DNA of 64,000 bases from Lachnospiraceae bacterium. Its GTDB lineage: Bacteria; Bacillota; Clostridia; Lachnospirales; Lachnospiraceae. The translations under genes and the position numbers were made by a program. Location: assembly GCA_017474455.1 (NCBI GenBank), contig JAFVHP010000044.1:62001-126000 (forward strand), read 5' to 3'. The notes beneath the pieces are model-generated. The model was given only the letters and a program-made list of their open reading frames with translations, made no database searches and was not told the origin of the DNA. How positions within the stretch are numbered: position 1 is the first letter of the stretch; every line of letters starts with the position of its first letter. This document shows positions 18,836 to 27,393 of this stretch, piece by piece.

Positions 18836-20152
18836 TTACTGAAGGTCGTTCGCAAGGCCTTCGATGAAGCCCTGTCCGTCGATCTCGCAGCCATAGACCT
18901 GGGATACATAGTCAAGATATGTGTTCGCGGGATCAGCGCTCATCGCTGTGTCGCCGAACAGAGTCATACCTTCGGAATTAGCAACGATCTCAGCAACGTC
19001 AGCGACCAGTTTCTTGACTTCGCTTGTGTCATAGTCAGGTGTCCATGCCGGCAGGCCGGATCCTGCAAGATAGCCGTAGTGGCAGATGCCGCGGCCGATC
19101 TCGAAAGCAGCGTTTGCAGCAAGTTCAGCATTCTTGGAAGAACCTGCGACTGCCAGTGTGTCGGAAGGTCCGCCGATTACCTGGCCGTATGTAGCCTTGG
19201 AAGAATCCATTACAGGGAACAGAGCGACCTGGAAGTTGCCTTCCGCATCGTTGACTTCGCCGCAGTTCCAGGAACCGTTCTGATAGAACGCATACTTGCC
19301 TGCGATGAAGTTTGCCTTGACTTCGTCATTGCCCAGAGCCATGCCGTTGGGATCGAAGTAACCCTTGTTGATCATATCCTGGAATGTGGATACGGAAGCT
19401 GCAATGCCTTCATCGTTCCATGTTGCGCGTCCTGCGAAGACTTCGTTCAGAGCTTCGTAGCCGATGGTCTTTTCAATGATGGGCTCAAGGTACTCGGTAA
19501 CGCACCATGTCTCTTTGCCTGCGCAGCCGAAAGGTGTGATGCCTTTTTCAACGAGCGCGTCGCAGCATGCCGTCAGGTCTTCATATGTCTCCGGAACATG
19601 ATCCCAGCCGGCTTCTGCCAGAAGGTCCATGTTGGCGAACAGGGTAACGATGTTCATGGTAAGCGGTACGCCATAGTGGGATCCGCCGTAGGAAGCGTTC
19701 TGCATCATAACTTCCGGAAGCTGGTCCGCGAAGGCCTTGTAGGTGTCGTCCAGGCAGTAAACATTGCCGGCGTCGACGAAGTCGCCAAGGAAAGCGCCTG
19801 CCCATGTGAAGAAGATATCGGGAAGGGAATCGGGATCGCTCATAGCGGCTTTGATCTTGGTCTTGTAGGACTGGTTCTCAAAAGCTTCCCATTCGATCTT
19901 GATGCCGGGATGTGTTGCTTCATATTCTGCGATCGCCTGCTCATACGCGGGACGGTTCGCATCACTTTCAGTAGCGATACACCACATCGTAAGTGTGGTC
20001 TCACCTTCTGCTGCGGGGGCAGCGGGGGCTTCTGCAGCTGCTTCTTCTGCAGGTGCTGCAGCGGGAGCGGAAGCGGCAGGTGCCGGTACGGCACAGGCTG
20101 TCATGGAAACTGCCAGCGCAGCTGCCATTAATGTTGCGAGTACTTTTTTCAT
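18836..20152 (-). CDS. Oligosaccharide-binding lipoprotein (family 1)
   Basis: This 438-residue binding protein has lipobox MTAC (Cys20), an Ala/Pro/Glu linker to about residue 50, and a family 1 solute-binding fold (TLTMWCIATES, DPDSLPDIFFTWAGAF). It delivers sugar to the two permeases downstream; with the GH3 enzyme in the operon, xylo-oligosaccharides are the likely cargo. The first 20 residues closely resemble those of the ChvE-like protein, although the mature folds differ. AGGAGG-type ribosome site present. The promoter shares its operator with the xylose transporter operon. Confidence 0.88.
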   Translation of the reverse strand: MKKVLATLMAAALAVSMTACAVPAPAASAPAAAPAEEAAAEAPAAPAAEGETTLTMWCIATESDANRPAYEQAIAEYEATHPGIKIEWEAFENQSYKTKIKAAMSDPDSLPDIFFTWAGAFLGDFVDAGNVYCLDDTYKAFADQLPEVMMQNASYGGSHYGVPLTMNIVTLFANMDLLAEAGWDHVPETYEDLTACCDALVEKGITPFGCAGKETWCVTEYLEPIIEKTIGYEALNEVFAGRATWNDEGIAASVSTFQDMINKGYFDPNGMALGNDEVKANFIAGKYAFYQNGSWNCGEVNDAEGNFQVALFPVMDSSKATYGQVIGGPSDTLAVAGSSKNAELAANAAFEIGRGICHYGYLAGSGLPAWTPDYDTSEVKKLVADVAEIVANSEGMTLFGDTAMSADPANTYLDYVSQVYGCEIDGQGFIEGLANDLQ

Positions 20153-20215
20153 AGTATCCTCCTTTTGTTGATAGAATCTTTAAATTAAGCCTTCCTGGCT
20201 AACTTATACGTTTAA

Positions 20216-20257
20216 CTTTTATAAACCAATTTTATAAATGCAGTTAACATATGTCAA
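20216..20257 (-). promoter_or_regulatory. Promoter and operator of the GH3 transporter operon
   Basis: On the minus strand TTGACA (20252-20257) and TAAAAT (20229-20234) are 17 bases apart. The 23-bp element spanning the -10 (20216-20238) agrees with the element at 9906-9928 at 19 positions, and is placed identically relative to -35 and -10. This strongly suggests one regulator for both operons. Confidence 0.7.
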
Positions 20258-20490
20258 CGCAATATTATAATCTTTGCGTAATTTGTAAGTTATAGCCAAT
20301 GCCAATTGTTCATATTGCACAATGCCGAATTCTTTGTCTTCTATAATTATATAAACGGGCTTTACTTATCGGCTTATCTCTCCAAGATGGTATTGCCGGG
20401 TGTTTTGGCCGCGGCGCGGGCATGTTTTCGACCGGGCCGCGGGCATGGTCTGCCGCCCTTCTTTATGCTGTCATAACGCCTCAATTATCC

Positions 20491-20519
20491 TTGTAAATAC
20501 GATATTGCCTGCTTATAAT
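20491..20519 (+). promoter_or_regulatory. Promoter of the Gfo/Idh/MocA gene
   Basis: TTGTAA and TATAAT are separated by exactly 17 bases, about 60 bases before the start codon. Confidence 0.6.
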
Positions 20520-20580
20520 ATTAAATGGTAATATATCTGATTTTGTAACCGAAACCGCTATTTAGAAAGGATAAAAGACC

Positions 20581-21837
20581 ATGCAAGAAATTCGTGTAGC
20601 CATCATTGGTACCGGTGCTATCTCCAACCAGCACATGAAGGTCTGGGGGCACATTCCCCAGGTCAAAGTCGTAGCCGCTGCCGAAATCGACGCTGCCAAG
20701 CTCAAAGCCTGGGGTGAAAAGTACGGGTTCGAAGAGAAGGATCTGTATCACGATTTCCGCGAAATGTTAAAGCGCGACGATATCGACGCAGTAGATGTAT
20801 GCGTGCATAACAACCTGCATACACCCGTATCCACCTATGCCCTGAAGGCCGGATATCCCTGCTATTCAGAGAAGCCGATGAGTGCGACCTATTTTGACTC
20901 CAAGCTTCTTTATGACACTGCCATCGCGACCGGCCAGAAGCTGGCGATCCAGATCTCTTCCCTGTACTCCATGCAGACCTACATTGCCAAGAAGGTCATC
21001 GACGCAGGAAAGCTCGGCAATATCTATCATGCCCGTTCAGCGACCGCTTCCAGGCGCCGCAGGAATGCCGTCGACCGCCCGGCACTGTTCTCTTCCGTTT
21101 CCTTCCGCGAGAGAGAAATGGCAGGACACGGCCAGATCGTCGACCTTGGCTGCTATCACTTCGGCCAGATGCTCTATCTCCTCGGCCTGCCGGAGCTGAC
21201 CTGTGTTCTCGGCAAGCTTCACAACGGCGTTGAGATGCCCAGCGAAGCTTGGGCGGCATCCCATCCCATGACTGTTGAAGACATGGGCGTCGGTTTCGCC
21301 ACATTCGCGAACGGCCTTTCCCTGGAGATCCAGGAAGCATCCGCTATCAACAAAGACGATTTCAACGACCATTACATCATGGGTTCCAAGGGCGGACTTA
21401 CATGGGGCATGACCGATGACTTCGGCGGCGACTGGTCCATGGGCGGCATGGGCCCGATGGGTCCCACAGGCCTTCCCGGCCCGCTGCAGCCTCAGCTGAA
21501 ATACCGCGGCCTCGATGATTTCGGCTTCAACGTCACCATCGATTTCAACGCTTATGAGAACCAGCAGGATGTCAGGGTCTATGATCCCGATATGCTCCAG
21601 TATCTCGACAACCAGATGCACTGGTACAACTACCTGACCAGCAAGCTCACTGACGAGACACGCTACAATACACCTCTGATCGGCCTCAACGCCAGCCTCC
21701 TTACGGAAGGCCTTGTCCTTTCTTCCGAACTCGGCCGCGCAGTGACCGCCGACGAGATCAAGGCTATGTCCAAGTCCATGGGCATCTGGAAACAGGAAAC
21801 TCCTTGGGGCGTATTCGATTACGAAGCTTCCCTGTAA
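20581..21837 (+). CDS. Gfo/Idh/MocA family oxidoreductase
   Basis: This 418-residue NAD(P)-dependent dehydrogenase has an N-terminal Rossmann fold with VAIIGTGAISNQH, the active-site EKPMS block near residue 98, and a C-terminal alpha/beta domain containing GQIVDLGCYHFGQM with a likely catalytic Asp-x4-His. The family oxidises sugar hydroxyls, often at C3. It has its own promoter and terminator and is not in an operon. Because 3-oxidation is the step before C-glycoside cleavage by CGD enzymes, it is a candidate partner for the three CGD-like pairs in this window; that is inference from function, not from linkage. AAAGGA precedes the ATG. Confidence 0.88.
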   Translation: MQEIRVAIIGTGAISNQHMKVWGHIPQVKVVAAAEIDAAKLKAWGEKYGFEEKDLYHDFREMLKRDDIDAVDVCVHNNLHTPVSTYALKAGYPCYSEKPMSATYFDSKLLYDTAIATGQKLAIQISSLYSMQTYIAKKVIDAGKLGNIYHARSATASRRRRNAVDRPALFSSVSFREREMAGHGQIVDLGCYHFGQMLYLLGLPELTCVLGKLHNGVEMPSEAWAASHPMTVEDMGVGFATFANGLSLEIQEASAINKDDFNDHYIMGSKGGLTWGMTDDFGGDWSMGGMGPMGPTGLPGPLQPQLKYRGLDDFGFNVTIDFNAYENQQDVRVYDPDMLQYLDNQMHWYNYLTSKLTDETRYNTPLIGLNASLLTEGLVLSSELGRAVTADEIKAMSKSMGIWKQETPWGVFDYEASL

Positions 21838-21892
21838 GAAGTCCTGCAAAAACAGAAGCCCCTCGGGGCATCTTCAACATTGTAGTTGTTAC

Positions 21893-21935
21893 AACAGGCC
21901 GGCCCCTTACCAGGGTGCCGGCCTGTTCTTTTGTT
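21893..21935 (+). terminator. Terminator of the Gfo/Idh/MocA gene
   Basis: AACAGGCCGGC pairs with GCCGGCCTGTT across a 13-base loop, followed by CTTTTGTTCTTTT. Confidence 0.8.
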
Positions 21936-21970
21936 CTTTTGACCGCCATAATCTATATTCTTGTTTTGCT

Positions 21971-22556
21971 TGGCTCCCTGCTGACCTGTTTTTGATTCTA
22001 CAGGGAGCCAAGATCCTGTTGTAGCTGGCTCCCTGCTGACCAGCTTTTGACCTTACAGGGAGCCATGATCTAGTTGTGCTGGCTCCCTGCTAACTCGTTT
22101 TTGGCTTTACAGGGAGCCATAAGCTTGCAGTGACTGGCTCCCTGCCAGCCTGTTTTTGGCCTTACAGGGAGCCATAAGCTTGTTGTGGCTGGCTCCCTGC
22201 TAACTCGTTTTTGGCTTTACAGGGAGCCATGATCTAGTTGTGCTGGCCCCCTGCTAACTCGTTTTTGGCTTTACAGGGAGCCATAAGCTTGCTGTGACTG
22301 GCTCCCTGTTAGCCTGTTTTTGGCCTTACAGGGAGCCATGATCTAGGTTATGCTGGCTCCCTGCTAACCTAATTTGAGCCTTACAGGGAGCCATGATCTA
22401 GGTTGTGGCGGCTCCCTGTTAGCTTACTTTTGGCCTTACAGGGAGCCATGATCTAGGTTGTGTTGGCTCCCTGCCAGCCTGCTTTTGGCCTTACAGGGAG
22501 CCGTAATCTGGTTGTGGTGGCTCCCTGTTAGCTTGCTCTTGATCTTACAGGGAGCC
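21971..22556. repeat. Array of 11 hairpin-forming repeats of 54-56 bp
   Basis: Eleven head-to-tail units each contain GGCTCCCTG, a 20-odd-base segment rich in T (around TTTTTGGC), and CAGGGAGCC, so every unit can fold into a 9-bp stem. Between hairpins sits a second semi-conserved spacer such as ATGATCTAGTTGTGC or ATAAGCTTGTTGTGGC. Only one unit has an arm mismatch (GGCCCCCTG). Period varies by one or two bases, so the array is not translated. The spacers are similar to each other, which excludes CRISPR. Function is unknown. Confidence 0.9.
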
Positions 22557-22786
22557 ACAGGGAATCAGGGTAGTCCGCAGCCTAGCTCGTAAGGTAACCC
22601 GCATATGCCTGCACAGCTTCATCTCTGTTTCTCTACCCTCTCACATCGATCTGCGTTTATAATTTGAAGCACAGAAGGCGGCTCATCATGCATATGATGT
22701 CTGCCATAGGCAAAACACCGGCACCTGCCGGAGAGTCCAGGGCGAAGCATACGAAGAAATACAACTCATAGGAGATATAGGTCAGA

Positions 22787-23572
22787 ATGGTAAAATTCGG
22801 CATCATGAAAGCAGACACCAACATCGTTCCCTGTTTGAGCGAAATTCCGGAAGGGGCGGAAAAAATAGTGATCGCCGTGCATGGCTTTACCAGCAGCAAG
22901 GAAAGCGCGACCGTACAGATGCTGCTGCAGAAGCTCCCGGCGGCAGGTCTGGGTGTGATCGGCATCGACCTTCCGGCCCACGGAAAAGAGCAGGCCCTAG
23001 AGGAAGAGCTTCGTATAGACGGCGCGCTCGACAGCATTGCGGCGGCTGAAGGCTTTATAACCGAAAGATGGCCGGATGCCGGAATATGCTATTTCGGGTC
23101 CAGCTTCGGGGCCTATCTGCTGGGGCTGTACATAAGCACCAGGCCGCACAAAGGAAGAAAGGCATTCTTCCGCAGTGCCGCGGTAAATATGCCCTCGCTG
23201 TTTATAAAAAAGGATCCGACAGAACAGGAAAAACTCCTGCTGAAGGAAATGGAAGAAAAGGGGTTTATCATGGCCGACCTCGGCGGGGATTCGTCCGTAA
23301 GGGTCACAAAAGCCCTGTTCGACGGCCTTTTGGTCAATGACCTGTTCGAGAAATTCGATCCCGGCCGCTTCGGGCCGCATAAGATCGCCATGGCCCACGG
23401 CAGCGCGGACAACATCATCGATCCTGCTGCAGCGAAAGCGTTTGCGGAGCGCTTTAACATACCCATCACGATGTTCGAAAGCAAGGGGCATTCTCTCGGG
23501 GACGGTCCTGATGACGACACCCCGCTGAAAGTTGCGGACCTCGCCATCCGCCTGTTCAAAGAACAAGCATGA
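22787..23572 (+). CDS. Alpha/beta hydrolase (serine esterase/lipase type)
   Basis: This 261-residue cytoplasmic hydrolase has an oxyanion block AVHGFTSSKES, nucleophile elbow GSSFG (Ser at about residue 108), an acid in HGSADNIIDP and the catalytic His in SKGHSLGDGPDD. The order fits small serine esterases of the alpha/beta fold. The substrate cannot be told; a deacetylating role on sugars is possible but unsupported. The start codon has a weak ribosome site (AGGAG is 17 bases away), and Met7 is an alternative. It is convergent with the HD-domain gene. Confidence 0.75.
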   Translation: MVKFGIMKADTNIVPCLSEIPEGAEKIVIAVHGFTSSKESATVQMLLQKLPAAGLGVIGIDLPAHGKEQALEEELRIDGALDSIAAAEGFITERWPDAGICYFGSSFGAYLLGLYISTRPHKGRKAFFRSAAVNMPSLFIKKDPTEQEKLLLKEMEEKGFIMADLGGDSSVRVTKALFDGLLVNDLFEKFDPGRFGPHKIAMAHGSADNIIDPAAAKAFAERFNIPITMFESKGHSLGDGPDDDTPLKVADLAIRLFKEQA

Positions 23573-23577
23573 AAAAA

Positions 23578-23597
23578 CCCAGTGCGCAGGCACTGGG
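23578..23597 (-). terminator. Hairpin terminator, left copy
   Basis: CCCAGTGC pairs with GCACTGGG across GCAG. The six-T run lies on the minus strand, so this copy ends transcription of the HD-domain gene. Confidence 0.65.
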
Positions 23598-23663
23598 TTT
23601 CAGATCATTATTCTGATGCTGTAACATAAATCATTTCAACCGGCCGCGATAGCGGACGGGTAA

Positions 23664-23688
23664 ACCAGTGCGCAGGCACTGGTTTTTT
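23664..23688 (+). terminator. Hairpin terminator, right copy
   Basis: The same CCAGTGC-GCAG-GCACTGG hairpin as the left copy, but with six T residues on the plus strand. It ends transcription of the alpha/beta hydrolase gene. Confidence 0.7.
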
Positions 23689-23689
23689 G

Positions 23690-24352
23690 TTATCTTCTCA
23701 TCATTGCCTTGATGTTCTCGAGTGTGCTGCAGATCTGATATTTTAAGAGGAATGCCGCGTCGCTGTACTCCCCTCTCTTGGTCAGATCGGCCAGCGGGAC
23801 CACATATTTTTCCGTTTCCAGGATGTACTCCGTCATTTTTTCATCGGTGAAAGCGGCTGCCATCAGGGAAACATTGTTGCATCTGTCCAGCAGTTTGATG
23901 ATGCAGGCTGTTTCACAGCTGCGGATGCGCCTGTAATACTGTTCCAGGCTAAAGTCGTCCCTCCTGGTCAGAAGGTCGACGGTCTTCTGCACTTTCTCCG
24001 GAAAAGGCAACTCTTCCGGCAGGACCCCGCAGTCCTCGCAGATATCATGCAGCATGACAGCTGCCAGCGTTTCATCGTCCGTGATCCCCATCGCGTGTGC
24101 ATGACAGGTCATGAGCAGCGGGTGCGATATGTATGGGATCCGCTCGTCGGAAAACATACTGATCTTGCGATACTGACGGCTGTGCTTTTCCCTTGCGTAA
24201 TACAAAGCCTGTTTCAGCAGCGGCAGGCCTTCTGCTTCCGCCGTCTTTTTCAGCCTTCTGAACATATGGTCTTCCTGGAAAAGTTTGTCCTTAACGATCC
24301 ATGAAGATCGGCCGTCATCCCCCAGCAGTTCCGAAACTCTGGTATTGATCAT
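23690..24352 (-). CDS. HD-domain phosphohydrolase, SpoT/MESH1-like
   Basis: This 220-residue protein consists mainly of an HD domain of the SpoT hydrolase type: YISHPLLMTCHAHAMG, the metal-binding MLHDICEDCG, and KLLDRCNNVSLM near the C-terminus. No synthetase, TGS or ACT domain follows. This arrangement fits small alarmone hydrolases that remove pyrophosphate from (p)ppGpp, although other nucleotide substrates are possible. It stands alone on the minus strand. Confidence 0.75.
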   Translation of the reverse strand: MINTRVSELLGDDGRSSWIVKDKLFQEDHMFRRLKKTAEAEGLPLLKQALYYAREKHSRQYRKISMFSDERIPYISHPLLMTCHAHAMGITDDETLAAVMLHDICEDCGVLPEELPFPEKVQKTVDLLTRRDDFSLEQYYRRIRSCETACIIKLLDRCNNVSLMAAAFTDEKMTEYILETEKYVVPLADLTKRGEYSDAAFLLKYQICSTLENIKAMMRR

Positions 24353-24506
24353 CCGGGTTCCCTCCCTAAGCCTATTGTATGACAGCCGGCCGGATTTTTG
24401 TATCAGACTTTGCCTGAGAAATTCACTTAACAGCTATTTCTGACGGAGCAGGGCTATTCTGTGGTATCATTAATCACACTGTTGGTGTTCGGTAAAGGAG
24501 AAAGAA

Positions 24507-25238
24507 ATGATCATAAGAAAACTTGACGACCCGAACGAATGGCTTGAAAGTGACAGGATCATCGGTACCGCTTTCCTCAACGAGTGGAATGAACAGGAAG
24601 CGGAAGAAAAGATCAGGAAGCAGGCGGCCGGGGAAGAACCCAGAGATGAGGAAGCCTGGGGCCTGTTCGACGAAGAAGGGAAGATGCGGACCAGCTTCCT
24701 TACTTCCACGCGTGATGTGATGTACGACGGGAATATCGTTCCGATCAGCGAGGTCAATCTGGTCGGATCCCTTCCGGAAGCGCGGGGAAGCGGTAATGTA
24801 CGCGCGCTGATGACCGCAGTCCTCAGAGATTTCAGGGAAAGAGGGGATGCTTTCGCCGTGTTACATCCGTTTTCCTTTGCTTTTTACAGGAAATTCGGTT
24901 TTGACCTGATCGCGAAGGAAATAACGCAGAAGCTCCTGGTCAATGAGCTGAGAGCATACGCCTGCCCGCTTGCGGTCCGCCAGGCCAGGTCAGCCGGGGA
25001 TTCGGCCGCACTTAAGAAACTGTATACGGACTATATCCGCACCCGGAACCTTGCTCCCCTGCGCACGGACCGCGACTTTGCGTACCGCGGGAACGGGGAA
25101 TACGGCCAGCCTGACTGGTTTTCACGCGGCAAGCAATCCTATACCTATATCTTTTCCGATGCGGAAAAAGACCGCGCCTATCTGAAGTTTGTCTTTGAGC
25201 CGGGCCCAAACGGTAGTTTACGGGAGACATGCGCGTAA
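24507..25238 (+). CDS. Eis-like N-acetyltransferase, N-terminal part (frame broken)
   Basis: The 243 residues hold a GNAT domain of the Eis/COG4552 type: SEVNLVGSLPEARGSGNVRALM (acetyl-CoA loop, with GS-GN) and HPFSFAFYRKFGF, followed by the second GNAT-like region. Family members are about 400 residues with a C-terminal sterol-carrier-like domain. Here the frame ends in RETCA just where that domain should begin, and the missing part is encoded immediately downstream in another frame. A one-base deletion near 25225 would explain this. AAAGGAGAAAG precedes the start. Confidence 0.8.
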   Translation: MIIRKLDDPNEWLESDRIIGTAFLNEWNEQEAEEKIRKQAAGEEPRDEEAWGLFDEEGKMRTSFLTSTRDVMYDGNIVPISEVNLVGSLPEARGSGNVRALMTAVLRDFRERGDAFAVLHPFSFAFYRKFGFDLIAKEITQKLLVNELRAYACPLAVRQARSAGDSAALKKLYTDYIRTRNLAPLRTDRDFAYRGNGEYGQPDWFSRGKQSYTYIFSDAEKDRAYLKFVFEPGPNGSLRETCA

Positions 25239-25726
25239 CAGAGCTTATCTATGACAGCCCTGAAGCATTCTGTTCTGTACTCGGGTTTATTTACGGGATG
25301 CGGGCAAAGATCGTGAACGTCACCATGGAACTGCCCGATCATATCGACCTTTCCGTCATGATCCCGGAATGCAGCCGTGCGGAGCAGACGCTGGGCGGCC
25401 ACCTGATGGGAAGAGTCCTGGATGTCGAAAAAGTTCTTCGCCTCATGCGGCAGCCGCAGGGAAGCGGCAGCTACAGTGTCTGTGTCCTGGACGAGCTGCT
25501 GCCGAAAAATAACGGCACATTTACTGTTGAGTATCAGGACGGTAAGGCCGCCGCGGTCACAAGGACAGACGGGGATGCCGACATCGTTACCAGGATCGAG
25601 ACATTCTCACAGATGGCTGTCGGCCTGTACGGGCTGGAGACTGCCTGCTACCGTCCGGATACGGTCATAAACGGAAATGAAGATATCCTGAAACAGGCCT
25701 TTTGCAAAAAGCTGGTCCGCGGATAA
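25229..25726 (+). CDS. Eis-like acetyltransferase, C-terminal part (frame broken)
   Basis: The frame begins MRVTELIYDSPEAF and encodes 165 residues matching the SCP2-like C-terminal domain of Eis proteins (VRELVY-type entry, then the segment FTVEYQDGKAAAVTRT). It overlaps the upstream frame by ten bases and has a ribosome site only two bases from its ATG, so independent translation is doubtful. The pair is best read as one gene of about 400 codons with a frameshift, real or from the assembly. Confidence 0.75.
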   Translation: MRVTELIYDSPEAFCSVLGFIYGMRAKIVNVTMELPDHIDLSVMIPECSRAEQTLGGHLMGRVLDVEKVLRLMRQPQGSGSYSVCVLDELLPKNNGTFTVEYQDGKAAAVTRTDGDADIVTRIETFSQMAVGLYGLETACYRPDTVINGNEDILKQAFCKKLVRG

Positions 25727-25798
25727 CTTTTCCCCGGCCATCCGGCCTGGACAGGCCCGGAAGCAGAGGATCCGGTGAAGCTTACGCCACATCAAAAA

Positions 25799-25838
25799 AC
25801 AGGTGCCCGGCACTCAATGAACAGTGTCGGGCACCTGT
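25799..25838. terminator. Bidirectional terminator between eis-like and flavodoxin genes
   Basis: ACAGGTGCCCGGCACT pairs with AGTGTCGGGCACCTGT around an eight-base loop; a six-T run follows on the minus strand, serving the flavodoxin gene. Confidence 0.8.
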
Positions 25839-25875
25839 GTATTTGTACGATAAAATCAGTACGACGGGTCTATCG

Positions 25876-26295
25876 TTATTCCACGATCTTACTGGCAAAC
25901 TCGGCTGCCGCCTTCAGATCCTCTGCATTGGGCCTGCCTTTATGGAGCCCTTTGAACTCGCCTTTGCAGTGAAATTCCCGCTCGTCCATCATAACGCCTG
26001 CTTTGTCCGCTTCGGCCTTGACCTTTTTGTATGTGGAGTTCAGCATGGCGGCCGAACCGAAATTGACGATCCTGCCGACTTTTGTCTTGTCCAGGCTCCG
26101 CACGAAATCCCTTACTTCCGGATCTATGCTGAAAGCATAATAAGAATTCCCCAGGAAAAGAATATCGACCGGCTCCTCGATCGGGGTGCTGATCGGAAGG
26201 GCTTCTGCCCCGACAGCTTCAGCGATCGCTTCCGCGAGGCGCTTTGTGTTGCCTGTTTTCGTGTAATATCTGACTGCGGTTTTCATGGTGCCCAT
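25876..26295 (-). CDS. Flavodoxin family protein
   Basis: A 139-residue single-domain flavodoxin fold. The FMN phosphate loop is YYTKTGNTKRLA at residues 10-21, and the isoalloxazine loop is GNSYYAFSID near residue 50. Such proteins carry electrons or act as small quinone or nitro reductases. It stands alone with its own terminator. GGAGAAA precedes the start; Met4 is an alternative. Confidence 0.8.
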   Translation of the reverse strand: MGTMKTAVRYYTKTGNTKRLAEAIAEAVGAEALPISTPIEEPVDILFLGNSYYAFSIDPEVRDFVRSLDKTKVGRIVNFGSAAMLNSTYKKVKAEADKAGVMMDEREFHCKGEFKGLHKGRPNAEDLKAAAEFASKIVE

Positions 26296-26413
26296 GTTTC
26301 ATTTCTCCTTTCGGCCGGCCCGCCGGCTGTATAGATGCCGGTATGCTGTCAATAATATCCGGTGTATAAAGTATGTAATGTCTGGCAACATTATAGTACT
26401 ATTCCGCACCGCT

Positions 26414-27208
26414 TCAATATGCCTTGTGAAGCTCCGCCACGATATCCGATACGGCGACCAGCACGGCTTTTCCGCTGATGCTGATCCTCCCGTTCCCGGA
26501 CAGTTCACAATACAGGAAACCCCCGCGTTTGGATGCCTGATACGCATTGATCTTTGTTTTGCCAAGCACTCCTGACCAGTAATCCGCTATCTGGCAGTGG
26601 GCGGAGCCGCAGACCGGGTCTTCCGCTATAAACAGCTTCGGGCAGAAGCTCCGGGATACGCAGTCTGTATCCCTGCCGCGGGCGGTGGCATTCTGGATCC
26701 GGCCTTCGAGCTTCTTAAGGAAATCCTGGTCCGGCTGCATTGACCGTACCTGTTCCTCCGAATCAAACACACAGATAAGATCCAGCCCCAGGACCGCCTT
26801 TGACGGACGGACGCCGAAGGCCTGCTCCATCATGTCCGTGACCGGGATCTCCCTCAGCTCATATGTCGGAAAATCCATCTCATAAAGATCGCCGTTTTGT
26901 CTGACAGTCAGCTCGCCGCTTAACGTATTGAACCGGATCTCGCTCTGTTCAGGCGCATAGTAATTCAGGATCACAAAAGCCGAGGCCAGAGTGGCGTGAC
27001 CGCACAGTTCCACTTCTGTACCCGGTGTAAACCAGCGGAGACGGTATCCGCTGTCTTCCCTGACGATAAAAGCCGTTTCCGAAAGGTTGTTCTCCATGGC
27101 CAGCTTCATCATGGATGCTGCCGGCGGCCAGCTTTCCATCACGCAGACCGCAGCCGGATTTCCGGTGAACGGTTTGTCGGTAAATGCGTCGACCACGTAC
27201 TGTCTCAT
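26414..27208 (-). CDS. PhzF-family isomerase
   Basis: About 264 residues with the two-lobed diaminopimelate-epimerase-like fold of PhzF. The N-lobe opens QYVVDAFTDKPFTGNPAAV, with Glu in NNLSETAF, the block GTEVELCGHATLA, and in the second lobe EDPVCGSAHC. Members isomerise small acids; most are of unknown substrate, and no phenazine genes are nearby. The start at 27208 is preferred because GAGGG lies eight bases before it; an ATG at 27223 is in frame but lacks a site. Confidence 0.85.
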   Translation of the reverse strand: MRQYVVDAFTDKPFTGNPAAVCVMESWPPAASMMKLAMENNLSETAFIVREDSGYRLRWFTPGTEVELCGHATLASAFVILNYYAPEQSEIRFNTLSGELTVRQNGDLYEMDFPTYELREIPVTDMMEQAFGVRPSKAVLGLDLICVFDSEEQVRSMQPDQDFLKKLEGRIQNATARGRDTDCVSRSFCPKLFIAEDPVCGSAHCQIADYWSGVLGKTKINAYQASKRGGFLYCELSGNGRISISGKAVLVAVSDIVAELHKAY

Positions 27209-27393
27209 TGCCATGACCCTCATTTCTTATTCTCTGTCTCTGTCAGTCTTATTCTACTATAAGGCATAAAAGAACGCCGCTCTTAAGGGGAAGCATTGCC
27301 GCCGCGGCGTGCCATATATGATAAGATTAAAACAGTGAAAGACATCCATCAATCATTTCACAGTACACATCCATGTACAGACAGGGGGTAAAC

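Noticed and set aside
20581-21837. Firm naming of the dehydrogenase as DgpA
   Set aside because: The superfamily is very broad and the gene is not linked to a CGD pair, so only the family level is supported.
21971-22556. CRISPR array
   Set aside because: The segments between the conserved arms are similar to each other rather than unique, and no cas gene is near.
26414-27208. Phenazine biosynthesis cluster
   Set aside because: Only a PhzF-family protein is present; such proteins are common without phenazine genes.
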